Source: Membranipora membranacea
Taxonomy: Eukaryota; Bryozoa; Gymnolaemata; Cheilostomatida; Membraniporidae
Length of the DNA stretch: 64,000 bases
Assembly: GCA_914767715.1 (NCBI GenBank)
Contig: OU612073.1
Coordinates: forward strand, 11,594,001-11,658,000
Direction of reading: 5' to 3'
This document shows positions 11,801-22,440 of the stretch, one piece after another. Positions within the stretch are counted from its first letter, which is position 1, and each line of letters starts with the position of its first letter. The notes below the pieces were generated by a model. That model was given only the letters and a program-made list of their open reading frames with translations, ran no database searches and was not told the DNA's origin. Both the position numbers and the translations under genes were made by a program.

Positions 11801-13412
11801 GGGTCCTGAGTTCCCAGCCAGATAAAAATAGCAAATGGAAGTCCCAAATGAGCTGATTCTGTATACAGGCCCGTAGTTCTACAAGAGGCAGAGCGTCCCT
11901 GCCTCCCCTAGAACTACGGGCCTGTATACAGATATGTTTACAAACTTAGTGATAATTGCTATAGATTATTTACACAATACTATCAGCAGTTTGCCCTGTG
12001 GGGATATGCTCTAATCTACAAGCAATGAGTTTGTACAGTTTGTACAGTTTGTACAGTCATTGATAAGAAATTTGGGTCGAGAAAGTAGTAGGTCCCTATG
12101 GCAAGCAGACTAAAATTTTGTGTTTTAGTATTGATATTACTAGAATGCACTATGTTCCGGCTTTGATGTGAGGCTTATCAATGACGAAAATAATAATGCA
12201 TGATTGTGGCCAAGTGATGAAAGGGATACGTCGTTACAGTACAGGGCAGCAAGACTAGCTAATTCGAATCTGATAAAATATATTTTGGCATTGGAATAGG
12301 GTATATTTGTAAGTGCTCAAACTTTATCCGCCTTCTTCGGTTGTGACATTGAATTACCAACATTATCTCTACCGAATTTAGGTGATAATGAAATGTCCCT
12401 TCCAAGACATCAGGCAGATTTTATGTATTCAAACTAATTCAATGAAAACAAATAATGTTCGCCCAGTGCGGATTCGGCCCCAAATTCGCTCAGAAAAATC
12501 TGCCAGTGTGTTTCTACCTGGAATTAGTCCTGTAATTCTACACCATACAATATATTGATTCAGCTTTGAGGCATGATTCTCATGCTGGCGATTAATAATG
12601 GATCTTACAGATAAAGATATCCAAGTTGAAACAGTGGGTGGCAGATCTGAATAGGATGATGTTAGTAGTCTGCATACCTTTGCAAGCCTCTTTAGGCACA
12701 ATCGTGAACTTAAAGTTTATCTCATTGATTGGTTTTATGTTGAGGGAATGACTTCTATAGTCTTTGATGAGTCGATCAGCATCAAACTCTAAAGGCCATG
12801 AGAACTTGTCTATTGATGTTGCCCCTAGCCACTCGGTAACACCTGGAACAAAAAAATAATTTATGACTTTATTTCCTTGTTCTGCAGAGGTCCAAGTTTA
12901 TCTAAGAATGTACAATAAATTGTAGTTGACATCACAACCAAGCAGTTGGTGCCATGAAGGGTGAGATCAAACAAAGTTTTACTTGCTTTCCAGCAACTAT
13001 CCTCCCCATGCATTCAAGATTCCCTCACAGTATTTAAAAGCCTGCATATTGCCTAAAATTAACCATTAACATATAAATGATAGTTGGTGCCATCATTATC
13101 GATTGAAAGCCTCACCTATTTTGTTTGGGTTTGTCCACACGTCTACTTTAAAACCTCTGACTGGCCCTCAAAAATTGGAGGGGAGGGGGCAGTTTAACTT
13201 AACTGGTTGAGACCCAGGGGTTCGGTCAATGGTAATGGCATTCACTGTTGTTACACCCCATAACTACTATCTAGCCACCTAAATTGCTAGACACGGTATG
13301 TGAAGAATACCCAACAAATAATTGACTTACCTGTCAAATAGATGGTTGGAACAAGTACCAGAAATATCAAGTAAACGCAGTGAATCTTTTTCCATCTCAA
13401 TAATAAGCCCAT
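8866..13412 (-). CDS. GT31 beta-1,3-galactosyltransferase-like gene, catalytic domain incomplete
   Basis: Exons: 13331-13412, 12678-12842, 8866-9521, all joined in phase 1 with consensus splice sites (300 aa). Exon 1 encodes a short cytosolic tail and a single membrane anchor (HCVYLIFLVLVPTIYLT), as in type II Golgi glycosyltransferases. Exon 2 resembles the stem (FTIVPKEACK). The last exon carries GT31 hallmarks: E..tFGDILQADFIDSY..NTYKT, a metal-site-like DGD (about residues 145-147) where the family usually has DDD, YPPFVTAGAILLS, and FDDVFFGIVAKKVGV matching the E/D-D-V-x-x-G block. Missing is the segment normally between exons 2 and 3 (KSA...R..IR.TWG and FLLG, ~60-70 aa). A phase 1-1 exon could be lost, overlooked in the 3.2-kb intron, or skipped. 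The predicted role is galactose or GlcNAc transfer in the Golgi; activity of the visible form is doubtful. Confidence 0.75.
9657..10063. repeat. Inverted-repeat (foldback) element in a GT31 intron
   Basis: Two imperfect arms of ~140 bp, 9657-9797 and 9923-10063, are reverse complements: CTAGCCTTGTCACG on the left matches CGTGACAAGGCTAG on the right, and ACAAAACACTGG matches CCAGTGTTTTGT. Together they could form a long hairpin. No coding content; probably a foldback MITE. Confidence 0.65.
10861..11000. repeat. Hairpin element
   Basis: The inner 10900-10961 is a near-perfect palindrome (31 + 31 bases, centre AATT, sequence beginning AGTTAGTCGCATTACATTAT). Outside it, CAAAGTGCTCAGA and TCTGTGCACTTTG extend the imperfect pairing. 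It lies in the large GT31 intron. Confidence 0.7.
11859..11931. repeat. Perfect 23-bp stem hairpin
   Basis: A 23-base arm at 11859-11881 (starting CTGTATACAGGCCCGTAG) is exactly repeated in reverse complement at 11909-11931, with a 27-base loop. It sits in the GT31 intron and may be the remnant of a MITE. Confidence 0.8.
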
Positions 13413-13606
13413 TGCCGCTGCTGGTCTTTGAAAGGTAGAACCTCACACCTCTATCTCTGCTAGTAGTAGCAGCCTACATTCACAGCAAGGAGTACTCCCT
13501 GTTCACTGCAACAGCCAAAACATTGACATGTTAGAACGTTGTGGATAACGCAGCGCACTGGGCAATGAGAACAATTTGGTCTATAGTTATACACTGTATC
13601 AGTATT

Positions 13607-13652
13607 AGTGATCTGATCAAGGAGTTGTAGACAACTCCTTGATCAGATCACT
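13607..13652. repeat. Perfect 22-bp stem palindrome
   Basis: Arms 13607-13628 and 13631-13652 are exact reverse complements, separated by AG. It lies ~200 bp upstream of the GT31 start codon. Confidence 0.85.
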
Positions 13653-16600
13653 GATTCATGCCATGATTTTTTTAGGTCAGCAGCCCTTTGTGTCAAATTA
13701 CACTTGAATTTAATGAATACACTGAACAACCGCAACAAAATTAAAAACAATATATGAGGATGTTAACTTTGTTGTGGCTGTTTTTGAGGCATTGTAAAAT
13801 CAATATTTGTTTTGATAAAGGAATGCGGGTGGGGTGACTTTTCAGTTTGAGCATATATGAATCAGGTCAGTCACTATGGTGCGAAGATAACCAACCTGAA
13901 CTGATCAGTTGCACATGCACAAAGTGCTCAACATTTTTGGGCGAATTAATGCTGGTTTTATAGCAGCTAATGTTATAGTAATATAGCAACAGTCAGTTAT
14001 TTGCAGCATAGGGTAGGTAGTTGAAGCTATTAGTATGTTTGTTAAATTGATGAAATTTGCAAAAAAAGTTTTAACCGTTTGAGCGTTTTAGGACAAACAA
14101 TTCAGGCCATTGACCCCAAAAACAGATCTTTAGGTCTAAGGGCAGAGCAACTAAATAAGAACAGATAATCAGAATGATTATTTTTGTGGAGATTGTTTTC
14201 ATTGCATTAGTTTATTATTGTCTTGCTAATCAACTACAGTTGAGATAATAATAGTAAACAAGGAATTGGCCAAAGAAAACTTTTAGTGGATGAGCTAAGT
14301 GTTGGACAAATGAACTGAATATGAAATCAGACTCGGCCAAGCAAAGATATAACGCCAGGGAACCTGATGGAGACTCAAAAGTGATTTCTTCAGTTCTTAG
14401 CTAGTTTGCTATCTAAGGCGAAGGGGTGTGGATCTCCATTCATTCATAATATGTCTTCCACACTGATGACGTGATATACCATTGCTTGTATATTTCTGAT
14501 CGATAGAGAGTGAATTAATTCACTTAGCATGAGTACCATCAGAATAAATTTGATGTGACAAGCCAAGGACAATTTCTATAAACAGGGGCGGGGGGGGATG
14601 GAAATGTTAGGTGCTCACACTTAATTGACTCTAACGATAAGAGATACACATTTTAAAGGTGTCATCTTGATGTCAGTGTGCATGTACCCTCATATCATAA
14701 TAAATTCCCTGGGATTCAGCGTAAATTGGATATCATGTTTCGCAGGATTATATTGAGTGTTGTTGAGAGGCAGATGGCTTACTTAATCATATCCAAAGCA
14801 GACTTAGGTCAATGTAACATGATGTAGGACGAGTGGCATGTGGTGTAAGTTGGCACATATAGCTGCCAGAGTGATTAGACGGAAAGTACATGTATTGTCA
14901 AAATATATACACTTTTTATTGCATCCGCCATCATCCAAAAATGTTCTCCCTATGTGCAAAAAACAAATAAGGAGAAGCCTATCAACAACAGAAAGTGTTC
15001 ATCATCTCCAACGCCACCATGTACCATTCTCCCTGTCTCCACATATTGGCTCATTGGAAATGCTGTGAATGTCACTTTTGTTCTTTATCTTCTAGACCCG
15101 ACTATAAGTAACAGTTTTTGCTTCTCTTCTTTTAGCCTCACATGAGATGAACCACGGTGGCCGGTTAATTTTGTAACAACATTGCACCACCGTCAATAAA
15201 TTATTTTTCTATTGTCGCTGTTTCACTTTGTTGGTTGGATCAGAAGAACTAAATTTAACCATGAGAGCTTGGAATCTGCAGGGAGTTAGAGACCTTTTAT
15301 CAGTAATTATTATGCTGTGTGCAAATAGTTAGAGTTGCCAAAACATGTAATGGAAGAAGACAAGTCTAAACTAAACTAATTTGGCAGCAGGGAGGCTGGC
15401 AGTGTACATAAATGTAACTCAAAGGTTCATATTTCACACCATGACCAGACAATATGTAGGTCATGCGCTTCTGGGCAACTACCGTATGAGAGACATTGAT
15501 CTTATTGAATAGTTGTGTTGTGGAGATTGCTTTGATCATGTTGGCCGTAGTAGACAATGACTAATTTTTAGGGTACAGAAGCAACTGTACCAGAAGGTTT
15601 CATCTGTCATGTCATCGATGCATCCACCGTGACCTGCCTTACCCAATTGAACTATCGCTCGATGGGTACATTTGCTAGATGATAACGGTGTATAATAAAT
15701 ACAATTATCATTATTGATATCAAGATTTTAATAATCATATTTATAAATATTGATCATTTGAACTTTGATATAAACCAGCTTATACTTGAGATCAGTTCAC
15801 CTTATGGTGGGCTCTTTAGGCTAGATTCTTTGCTTCCATTTCCATACAATTAACTTAGTTATTAAGATCGAGGTTTAGAAACGGCAATGATAAACAACCG
15901 ACATAAAACAACATTTACTTTGGTGTTCCCTGATCTTTTAGTATTCCATCGGTTGCATTCTGCTATACTCATATTTAGTATCATTGTATAGAGTCATATA
16001 TTATTTTTTTATTACATGAAAACCACTCGAAATGTTTTTCGTCTAGCTGCAGATATGGTAAATTATCATGATTGAGTTTCATGTTAATTTTTTAATTAGA
16101 TTATACATATATTTCAAAAATTGAAATTGACTTTTGCCTCCACGCAAACCTATTATGAGCAACATCATATAAAAGAAGATGGAATAAAGTATATTAAATG
16201 AGTTAAAGAAAAGTCATAATGTATGTGTGCCTATGTAGTCATGTGGTGTATGTACCTGATAACCCCTTACTGTCTAATTATGATATGCTGTCAACAAATT
16301 CAAACTGCAAGTTACACTGTTCCTTGACTGGAAGGTTTTTGTATGTTTGAATCTATTTTAAAGTTGTATCGACCAATCAGGCTATTCTCTAGTAGCTTTC
16401 AAGAACATAAATTTAAATCATGGATATTTTTCAATTGTTGAGCAGAGTTCATAATAGCTTCCTTCACTTATTATTCCTGAGTTTTCGCTATCATAATGTG
16501 GACATGTGTTTTTCCCAAATGTCCATTCGCTTTTACAAAGTCTGCAGCGAGACTTGACCTCGCCCATGCTATTACACAGAAGGACCACAGACCTTTTTGT

Positions 16601-17059
16601 CGCTTTCAGTTTGATCCTACAAAGAAATTAATGTATTTGCTACAGTTAGTGTACATTAATACAAGGGTTGATGAGGCAATAACGGACCTCCTAGCTGGTA
16701 GGCTAGTCTTTGTTTTATGGTTGGAGGGTCATTTCTGTTGTTATCAGTGTATAAATTACATTATATTGCATTACATTGCATTGTATTGCACTGTTCTGCA
16801 TTGCATTAAATTACATAACATCTTCAAAAAACGTGATATGGTCCAGTGAATTGCGTGTCAATAAGTCTAATATTGTCAAAGTTGGACCGGAGCACGCTTT
16901 TGATTTCTACATGAGTATATTTAGAAAGATATATGCTCTAAGAAAGTTGGTCCACTCACAGGCACACTCTCATTGGAATTTTTGGGTCTAGCTGAGCACA
17001 ATCTGCAACTTCTCTCTCAATATCTGCAGTAGACACCTGGGTTGCTAACTTCTCATCTG
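13653..17059. other. Spacer without recognised genes
   Basis: AT-rich. Short open frames at 14838-15145 and 16496-16991 have no recognisable domain or splice context. A degenerate ATTGC/ATTACATTGC microsatellite lies at 16755-16815. About 45 bp around 15837-15870 (TTTCCATACAATTAAC) recurs near 38446-38475, so it is a dispersed repeat. Confidence 0.4.
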
Positions 17060-18046
17060 TCATCTGTCAAGCTCATGTAGTCCAAAATTATGTGTCAGCT
17101 GCCTGTACAGTAATTTAGGTTTAGGTCTCCCCTTGATGTATTTGATGCTGTCAAGTCTAATGCGCTTGATGTTAAACTTTTTAGATAGGCGCACAACAGC
17201 ATATATATTATGATCTAAAAAGAGCACAAACCTCGTTTGAATCTCAACTGACACAACTGCTATCTGATTCCATCAACATAGGGGTTTCTATCAGAAGGTA
17301 ACAGTTCAACTGTCTGTATTCAAGGGGTCAAGTTTTTACAACAAGGTAAACCATACGCATACCTAATGCTTTTTTTAGTTCTTGTTTAAGGGAGAAGATA
17401 TATATAAGCCTACTGCGCCATTCGAAATAGGTAGGTGGGACAAGCATCTCGTAATCTTTGGAAAGGTCCCTATGTTATCACTGTTAAAACCACCTCTGTA
17501 TGTTATTTTACCATTGATAGCTTGGTTGGCGTCCTGGTAAATCAAGTTGAGCAATGTTATAACATCTATAGCAGACTCATCCTCAAGTTTAACAACTGGT
17601 ATCTCCTCAACAACTCCTTTGTCAGTATTCGCAAATCGCTTCTTTAGTTCAGGTGAGTACAAAGAGAGATGCTGTCAAAAAAAAATCAGTTATCATTGGC
17701 AGCATAATATCGGAACACGGTATCAGACTCGATAAAATCATTTGATTTTAACTTGACCTATCTTGCTAGAGGTTCCTCAGCATACTAACTAACTTGTGGC
17801 ACCGTACCATACCGTCATGTCAGTTTTGCTATGAGAAGCCCGAGGCCGTCTAGTAGGGGTTGCAGGTTTTACTTGCGATTAGCGCTTATAGCCTTTACAA
17901 TATAACTCGAGACAAGTTATTCAAAGCGACTTACCTCCTTAGAGACATATAGTGTCTGACCTTCAACAACTAGTATCCCAGTGGTCAGATCATCTTTTTT
18001 TCGAGTATGGAGCGCAAGACATTGGTTTGCATTTCTTTTCAGCCAT
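17060..18046 (-). pseudogene. BTB/POZ-domain gene, probably broken
   Basis: Exons: 17935-18046, 17512-17671, 17060-17214, with GTAAGT/GTAAAA donors and TTTTGACAG/TTTTTAG acceptors. Joined, they read DDLTTGILVVEGQTLYVSKE, HLSLYSPELKKRF..., VEEIPVVKLEDESAIDVITL, LNLIYQD and NIYAVVRLSKKFNIKRIRL. This is a clear BTB fold order: strand-turn V-G, VSKE..LS..SP.FK, EI.L.....F..LL..IYP, then ....LA.KY.I...R. Two defects: the natural start (ATGGCTGAAAAG at 18046) is out of frame with the domain because of a run of seven A at ~17995-18001, where six would restore it; and a TGA at 17060-17062 precedes 38 more open, protein-like codons. A sequencing slip could explain the first. BTB proteins mediate dimerisation or Cullin-3 adaptor binding; no C-terminal partner domain is visible. 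Confidence 0.6.
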
Positions 18047-18197
18047 TGTTCTGAGGTGGATTCTTCTTTATTTTGTGATATTTTATTGTCTACTGCTGTG
18101 TCGCACAGTTAGTCTTATGAGTCTCTTTCAAGTCTATTACAATGCTGTAGTTGCAGAAGTGTGTGCGCAGTGTAAGTTATTCTCATCTCATGCTTAA

Positions 18198-18564
18198 AGG
18201 GCAACCAAGGTTTCAAACAAGTTCTCATCGATTAATAGCAGATTGCACCTTCTGCATAGGGAAACGGAAAAATTCTAGTTCGGATGATTATTCAGCCAGA
18301 ATTCTTGTGAAACGATTCATCTTTCAGGTACTCAAACTCAGCTAAAATCGAATACAACCGAGCAGTTTCCTGTTCATGTTATTATTTAGCCTGTGCTCTA
18401 TCATTATTACAGCAATGTCTTGAAACCTCCCCTAAACTGAAGTGTTACCCAGCTTAGAGTCAGCAACTACTTTGAGTTTTGCACCGCGTCATGCACAAAG
18501 CTGATGCTGCCTAGCACATTATGTATTACCCACTAATGCATTGCTGCGAAACCTTGGTTGCCCT
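18198..18564. mobile_element. TTAA MITE, 367 bp, copy 1
   Basis: Ends are near-perfect inverted repeats, AGGGCAACCAAGGTTTC and GAAACCTTGGTTGCCCT, flanked by TTAA at 18194-18197 and 18565-18568. A second copy of exactly the same length lies in the opposite orientation at 48336-48702. No coding capacity; mobilised by a piggyBac- or Kolobok-like transposase by inference from the target site. Confidence 0.85.
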
Positions 18565-18568
18565 TTAA

Positions 18569-19671
18569 CGTGATATATCGCTTTTTAAAACTTTTTTATA
18601 CTGTATTGGTGATTATGTCTAATAGTTATTTTCACAGTTTAAACCTCCCAAATATTTGACGTTGAGTCGCAGTGACCTCTGGAAGTTCATTTAGGGGCAA
18701 AAAGTGCCCTTTTTAAATTGTGCTCTATGTGCCTTGTTTTTGAGGTATTTGATTAGTTTATGCTTTCACCATAATAGAGGAGGCATGGCACTAACTGGAG
18801 GAGTGATATTTTGGTGAAACTTTATGATTTTAGGCCTCCTGTCTTCGAGACTTGATATTGGTTTTTGCAATGGTAATAGGGCCATTTCTGACCCCTCATT
18901 ACATGCGACCCCAATAATGAAGAAACTAAAATTTCCAATTCATTATACCATTATGGTCTTGTACTGTCACTTCAATCAATAATCTTACCAGCTTACTGTT
19001 CCTGGTTGTCACAACTGTAACAGATAATAACCCAAATTTTAACTAATTTAGGTCAAAGTTTTCCAGCCAAAAATCAGAAATTCAGAAAGATGTCAGTCAA
19101 ATTTGTTGTCAGCATGATGAACAACAGGAGATTGTCTAGGTTTTGATCGAAGCAATTGTTAATTATGGCTTTACATCTTGAGATATTTGGATTTTTGTGG
19201 CTAAACCAGCTTTATTTGGTCCAAAACATGCACTTTTTTCCAGCCAAAAAACTGAAAATAGGTTAAACAACATGTTATACACACTAGCTTCCATTAAACT
19301 AGAGAGTATTTCCGAGGTTTTGATCGTGGCGTTTAATGATAAATTCAGTAGTAGAGAAGTTATGAGCATAACCATTTCTCTTTCCATGCTAAACAATCAC
19401 CCAAAAATGGTGATCCATTGTTGTACACAATGTGCTTTGCATGTAATACTGCTTAGATTTTCATCACTCTTTTGCATAACGTAATTTACCCATTGCTGCC
19501 TATATGCATTCAATGTATTTTAGTTAATGTACAATTAATCAAGTTAGGAACATGCGGCTTGAAAAAATTTGCGATATTAAACACAAGTCAGACTACTAGC
19601 AACGTGTCAGTGAAGGAATTTTTGAAATGGGACAAGTAGTTCCTGAGAAACCGAAAAGGCGATATATCACG
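18569..19671. mobile_element. TTAA-flanked non-autonomous element, 1.1 kb
   Basis: Terminal inverted repeats CGTGATATATCGC(TTTTT) and (AAAA)GGCGATATATCACG, flanked by TTAA at 18565-18568 (shared with the neighbouring MITE) and 19672-19675. Short internal open frames show no transposase features. Related in its interior to the element at 5615-6932. Confidence 0.8.
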
Positions 19672-19675
19672 TTAA

Positions 19676-22440
19676 TACTGCTTTTAGGGAAATCCCCGTA
19701 TATTTTTACTTTTTGATCATCTGAGTTGCCAATTATGGAGGAGTAGCTGTTAAATCATTATGTTATGACCTTAATAGGGTCATCTCATAGTTATTGCCAA
19801 ATTTTTTTTACGGTGAGGGTACCCTGGTTGTGACAATGACAAATAATTATAGCTTGTTATTTTCATTAAAGTTTTGAGGCTGAACATAAAAAAACTATGA
19901 CTGATAGACAAAGATATGAAGGTTTCGCATACATCGTGATGATTTAAGTTTGAAGTTTAGTTTGTTGGTGATGCACTCTCACTTATGTGATTCCTGTTAT
20001 ATATGTACTGTACTTCACGGAAAGCTATTGGGTATGCATGTATTCATGCATCTACACCATTCTGTGCAGCATATACTAATTCCCTTCATTTGAGACAGCA
20101 TAATGCTAAAAACTGCACATTAAAGAGAAACGGCACACATCATCATAGCAAGTTTTAGTTGAACTTTTCACATTCAATGTTTTTATTGATATTAGGATCG
20201 ATCATAGATAAAAAAATCTAAAAAACAGACGACCAAAAAATAACATTTCTGTAAAGCAGCCTCCACACCTTTGATAATAGAAATAAATGACTGATTGATG
20301 CCCATTCACAATAATGTTTTACATTGCTTTGTAATTATTGTAATGGTAGATTATGATGATATAAATCGCCAGCTTTCATCTTAGTTGTCGTCCCTCGTCT
20401 TAGCAGCAGACAACTTCCACTCGTCCTTGATAACTCTACATGGTTTAATTGAGAGCTTCTGTAAGTGTTTAACCAGCTATATAGCCCTAGAACTTGAACA
20501 ATATTTCAAAAACCCATGATGTCAATTTTTGCATCCTTCAAGTCAGTGCTTCAAATACCAAAACTACCACATTCGATTCGATTCTAACATGTAATGTATT
20601 GATTGATTAATTGATTGATTTTATTTCAATCACTAACATGATATATATATATTGATATAATACTCTCTAATCACCATCAATATGGCAAACAAAAAAGTCT
20701 ATGCTGTATTTTAGCTTTAATAAATAGAAACTCATTCAACTGTCTCTCAAATCTCTGAGATAGAAAGTATTGGAAAAAGACTTTCAAAGACTGACCCATT
20801 ATGCAAACCGGACAAATTTCTAGTGGACTTAATTTTGTCAGATACCTCAAATTTTCTCAAGGAATTTCCTACTCATCTTCATTTGGCAAGCTCTGCTGAG
20901 TCAACAGCTCACTCACAAAATTGTGAACACACATCTGCACATACTGTGAATGCTATGATGTCTGTAATTTACTGAGCAGTTTTGTGTTTATGATTTTGTT
21001 TGGTATATAATTGTTACTTCTCAATTGATTATAACAGATAAGAATCCAGTGAGAATGTTTTAATTTTTGACGGCTCTTGAGTGCGCTCTGCAATGACCTA
21101 CAATGATCTTCAATCCTTTTTTCTACATCAACACCATAAAATTTTCCAGTGTTTTCTGTCTATCCCATGATTGATAACATGTTACTACATATATTTTGAC
21201 AAGGTTTTCTTTTCTTTTATGGAAAACACCATCAGACACCAATCTGTTTTCTGACTAAAAGAAAAACAAATTATTGCCTATTGTGTCTTGGTGCACCTTT
21301 CCAGATATACCCCCCCCCCCCGTTTTCTTATGAAATGAATAACACGGATGAGATATGTAGTATGGTGAGGTTTTGGTTTCATAGGGTTACGGCAGGCCTC
21401 TTATACATTTTAATCCTAGCAGTAGCTTTTTATAAATCTCATTTTCAAGACACGCCCTGCCCTGCAGTATAGCTGTGTTCGGTAAAGAATCCTATAGATA
21501 CTGCTTCTTTTGTCCGAATAATTTGTTTCTTCAATCTGATGTTTTTGGGATAGCTACACGTACACACCCAGGACTGCAGTTTGGAGATTGTTAATCACTC
21601 AAAAATGCTAACTGGTTGCACCATTGCTTGATATCTCCATTGACTTTAGTCTGAAGCCATAGTTCCTATGTTGTATTCTCCACACCATTTTTTGTTTCAA
21701 TAAAATATCGCCCATTGTGTGACTGGGCGTAAGCGTTGATCCATGAGATGAACTAACATAATCCGCAAGTCTGACCAGATCACAGCTTAACATTCTGTTG
21801 AGTACGTTGAGGAATTTAATAGCGTTTTTAATGATGATTAATCGAATGTTTCAATCGGTAATGATGGAACATCTAACAAGTGCCCGCATGACTCTGAGGA
21901 CACAAAGGAAAGATATCTACTACCTCCAAGTTGATCTTCAAGGAACTAAATATTAGAAGGTAAGTTACATTGCATATTTTGATCTAGGCGATGAATAAAA
22001 TTTATGCTGAAGTTGAGAAACGTGTTGACATGTGCTTCAGTAGACAACGATTCATGCTGCAGACTCATTATCAGCCTTGGTCACCAACGGTAACACATAG
22101 GAACCATCCCTTTTCTGTACCACTTGTCATGGTGGGTGGGCTTTCCCTGATGTCAACTCAGTCACAAATATTATGATTGATTGCTGGGTGTTTTGTAATA
22201 ATTTGTGTCGAGTATTTCAAAACACTTATGTCAGAGTTGAGGACTGTTCCAGTAACTTAACAATGAACATTGAAAGTTGTCGAACAAAACGTGCGAGCGT
22301 AAGAATTAGTTGAGTAACTATTTTTTCTCCATCAGCAAGTGCTGCTCATTCTTTCGGCATCCATCATACCGATCTGGAATTTCTTCCATTGACCACTGCT
22401 GATGGTTTACCTTCCCAGCCTCTGAAGATTCTACTTTGTC
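19676..22440. other. Spacer upstream of peroxidase A
   Basis: No gene recognised. Contains a run of 12 C at 21310-21321. The promoter of peroxidase A must lie in the right part, but I see no clear TATA element. Confidence 0.35.

Noticed and set aside
12429-12701. Minus-strand frame with SERIWGRI and TLFVF, candidate for the missing GT31 exon
   Set aside because: The similarity to IR.TWG and FLLG is weak, spacing is wrong, it ends in a stop without a donor, and it starts inside exon 2 in another frame.
14838-15145. Overlapping plus-strand open frames, one with a hydrophobic stretch
   Set aside because: No recognisable domain, no coherent splice partners, no paralogue in the window.
17060-17062. 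TGA in the BTB gene as a selenocysteine codon
   Set aside because: No SECIS-like structure was sought or seen and BTB proteins are not selenoproteins; a nonsense mutation or true stop is simpler.
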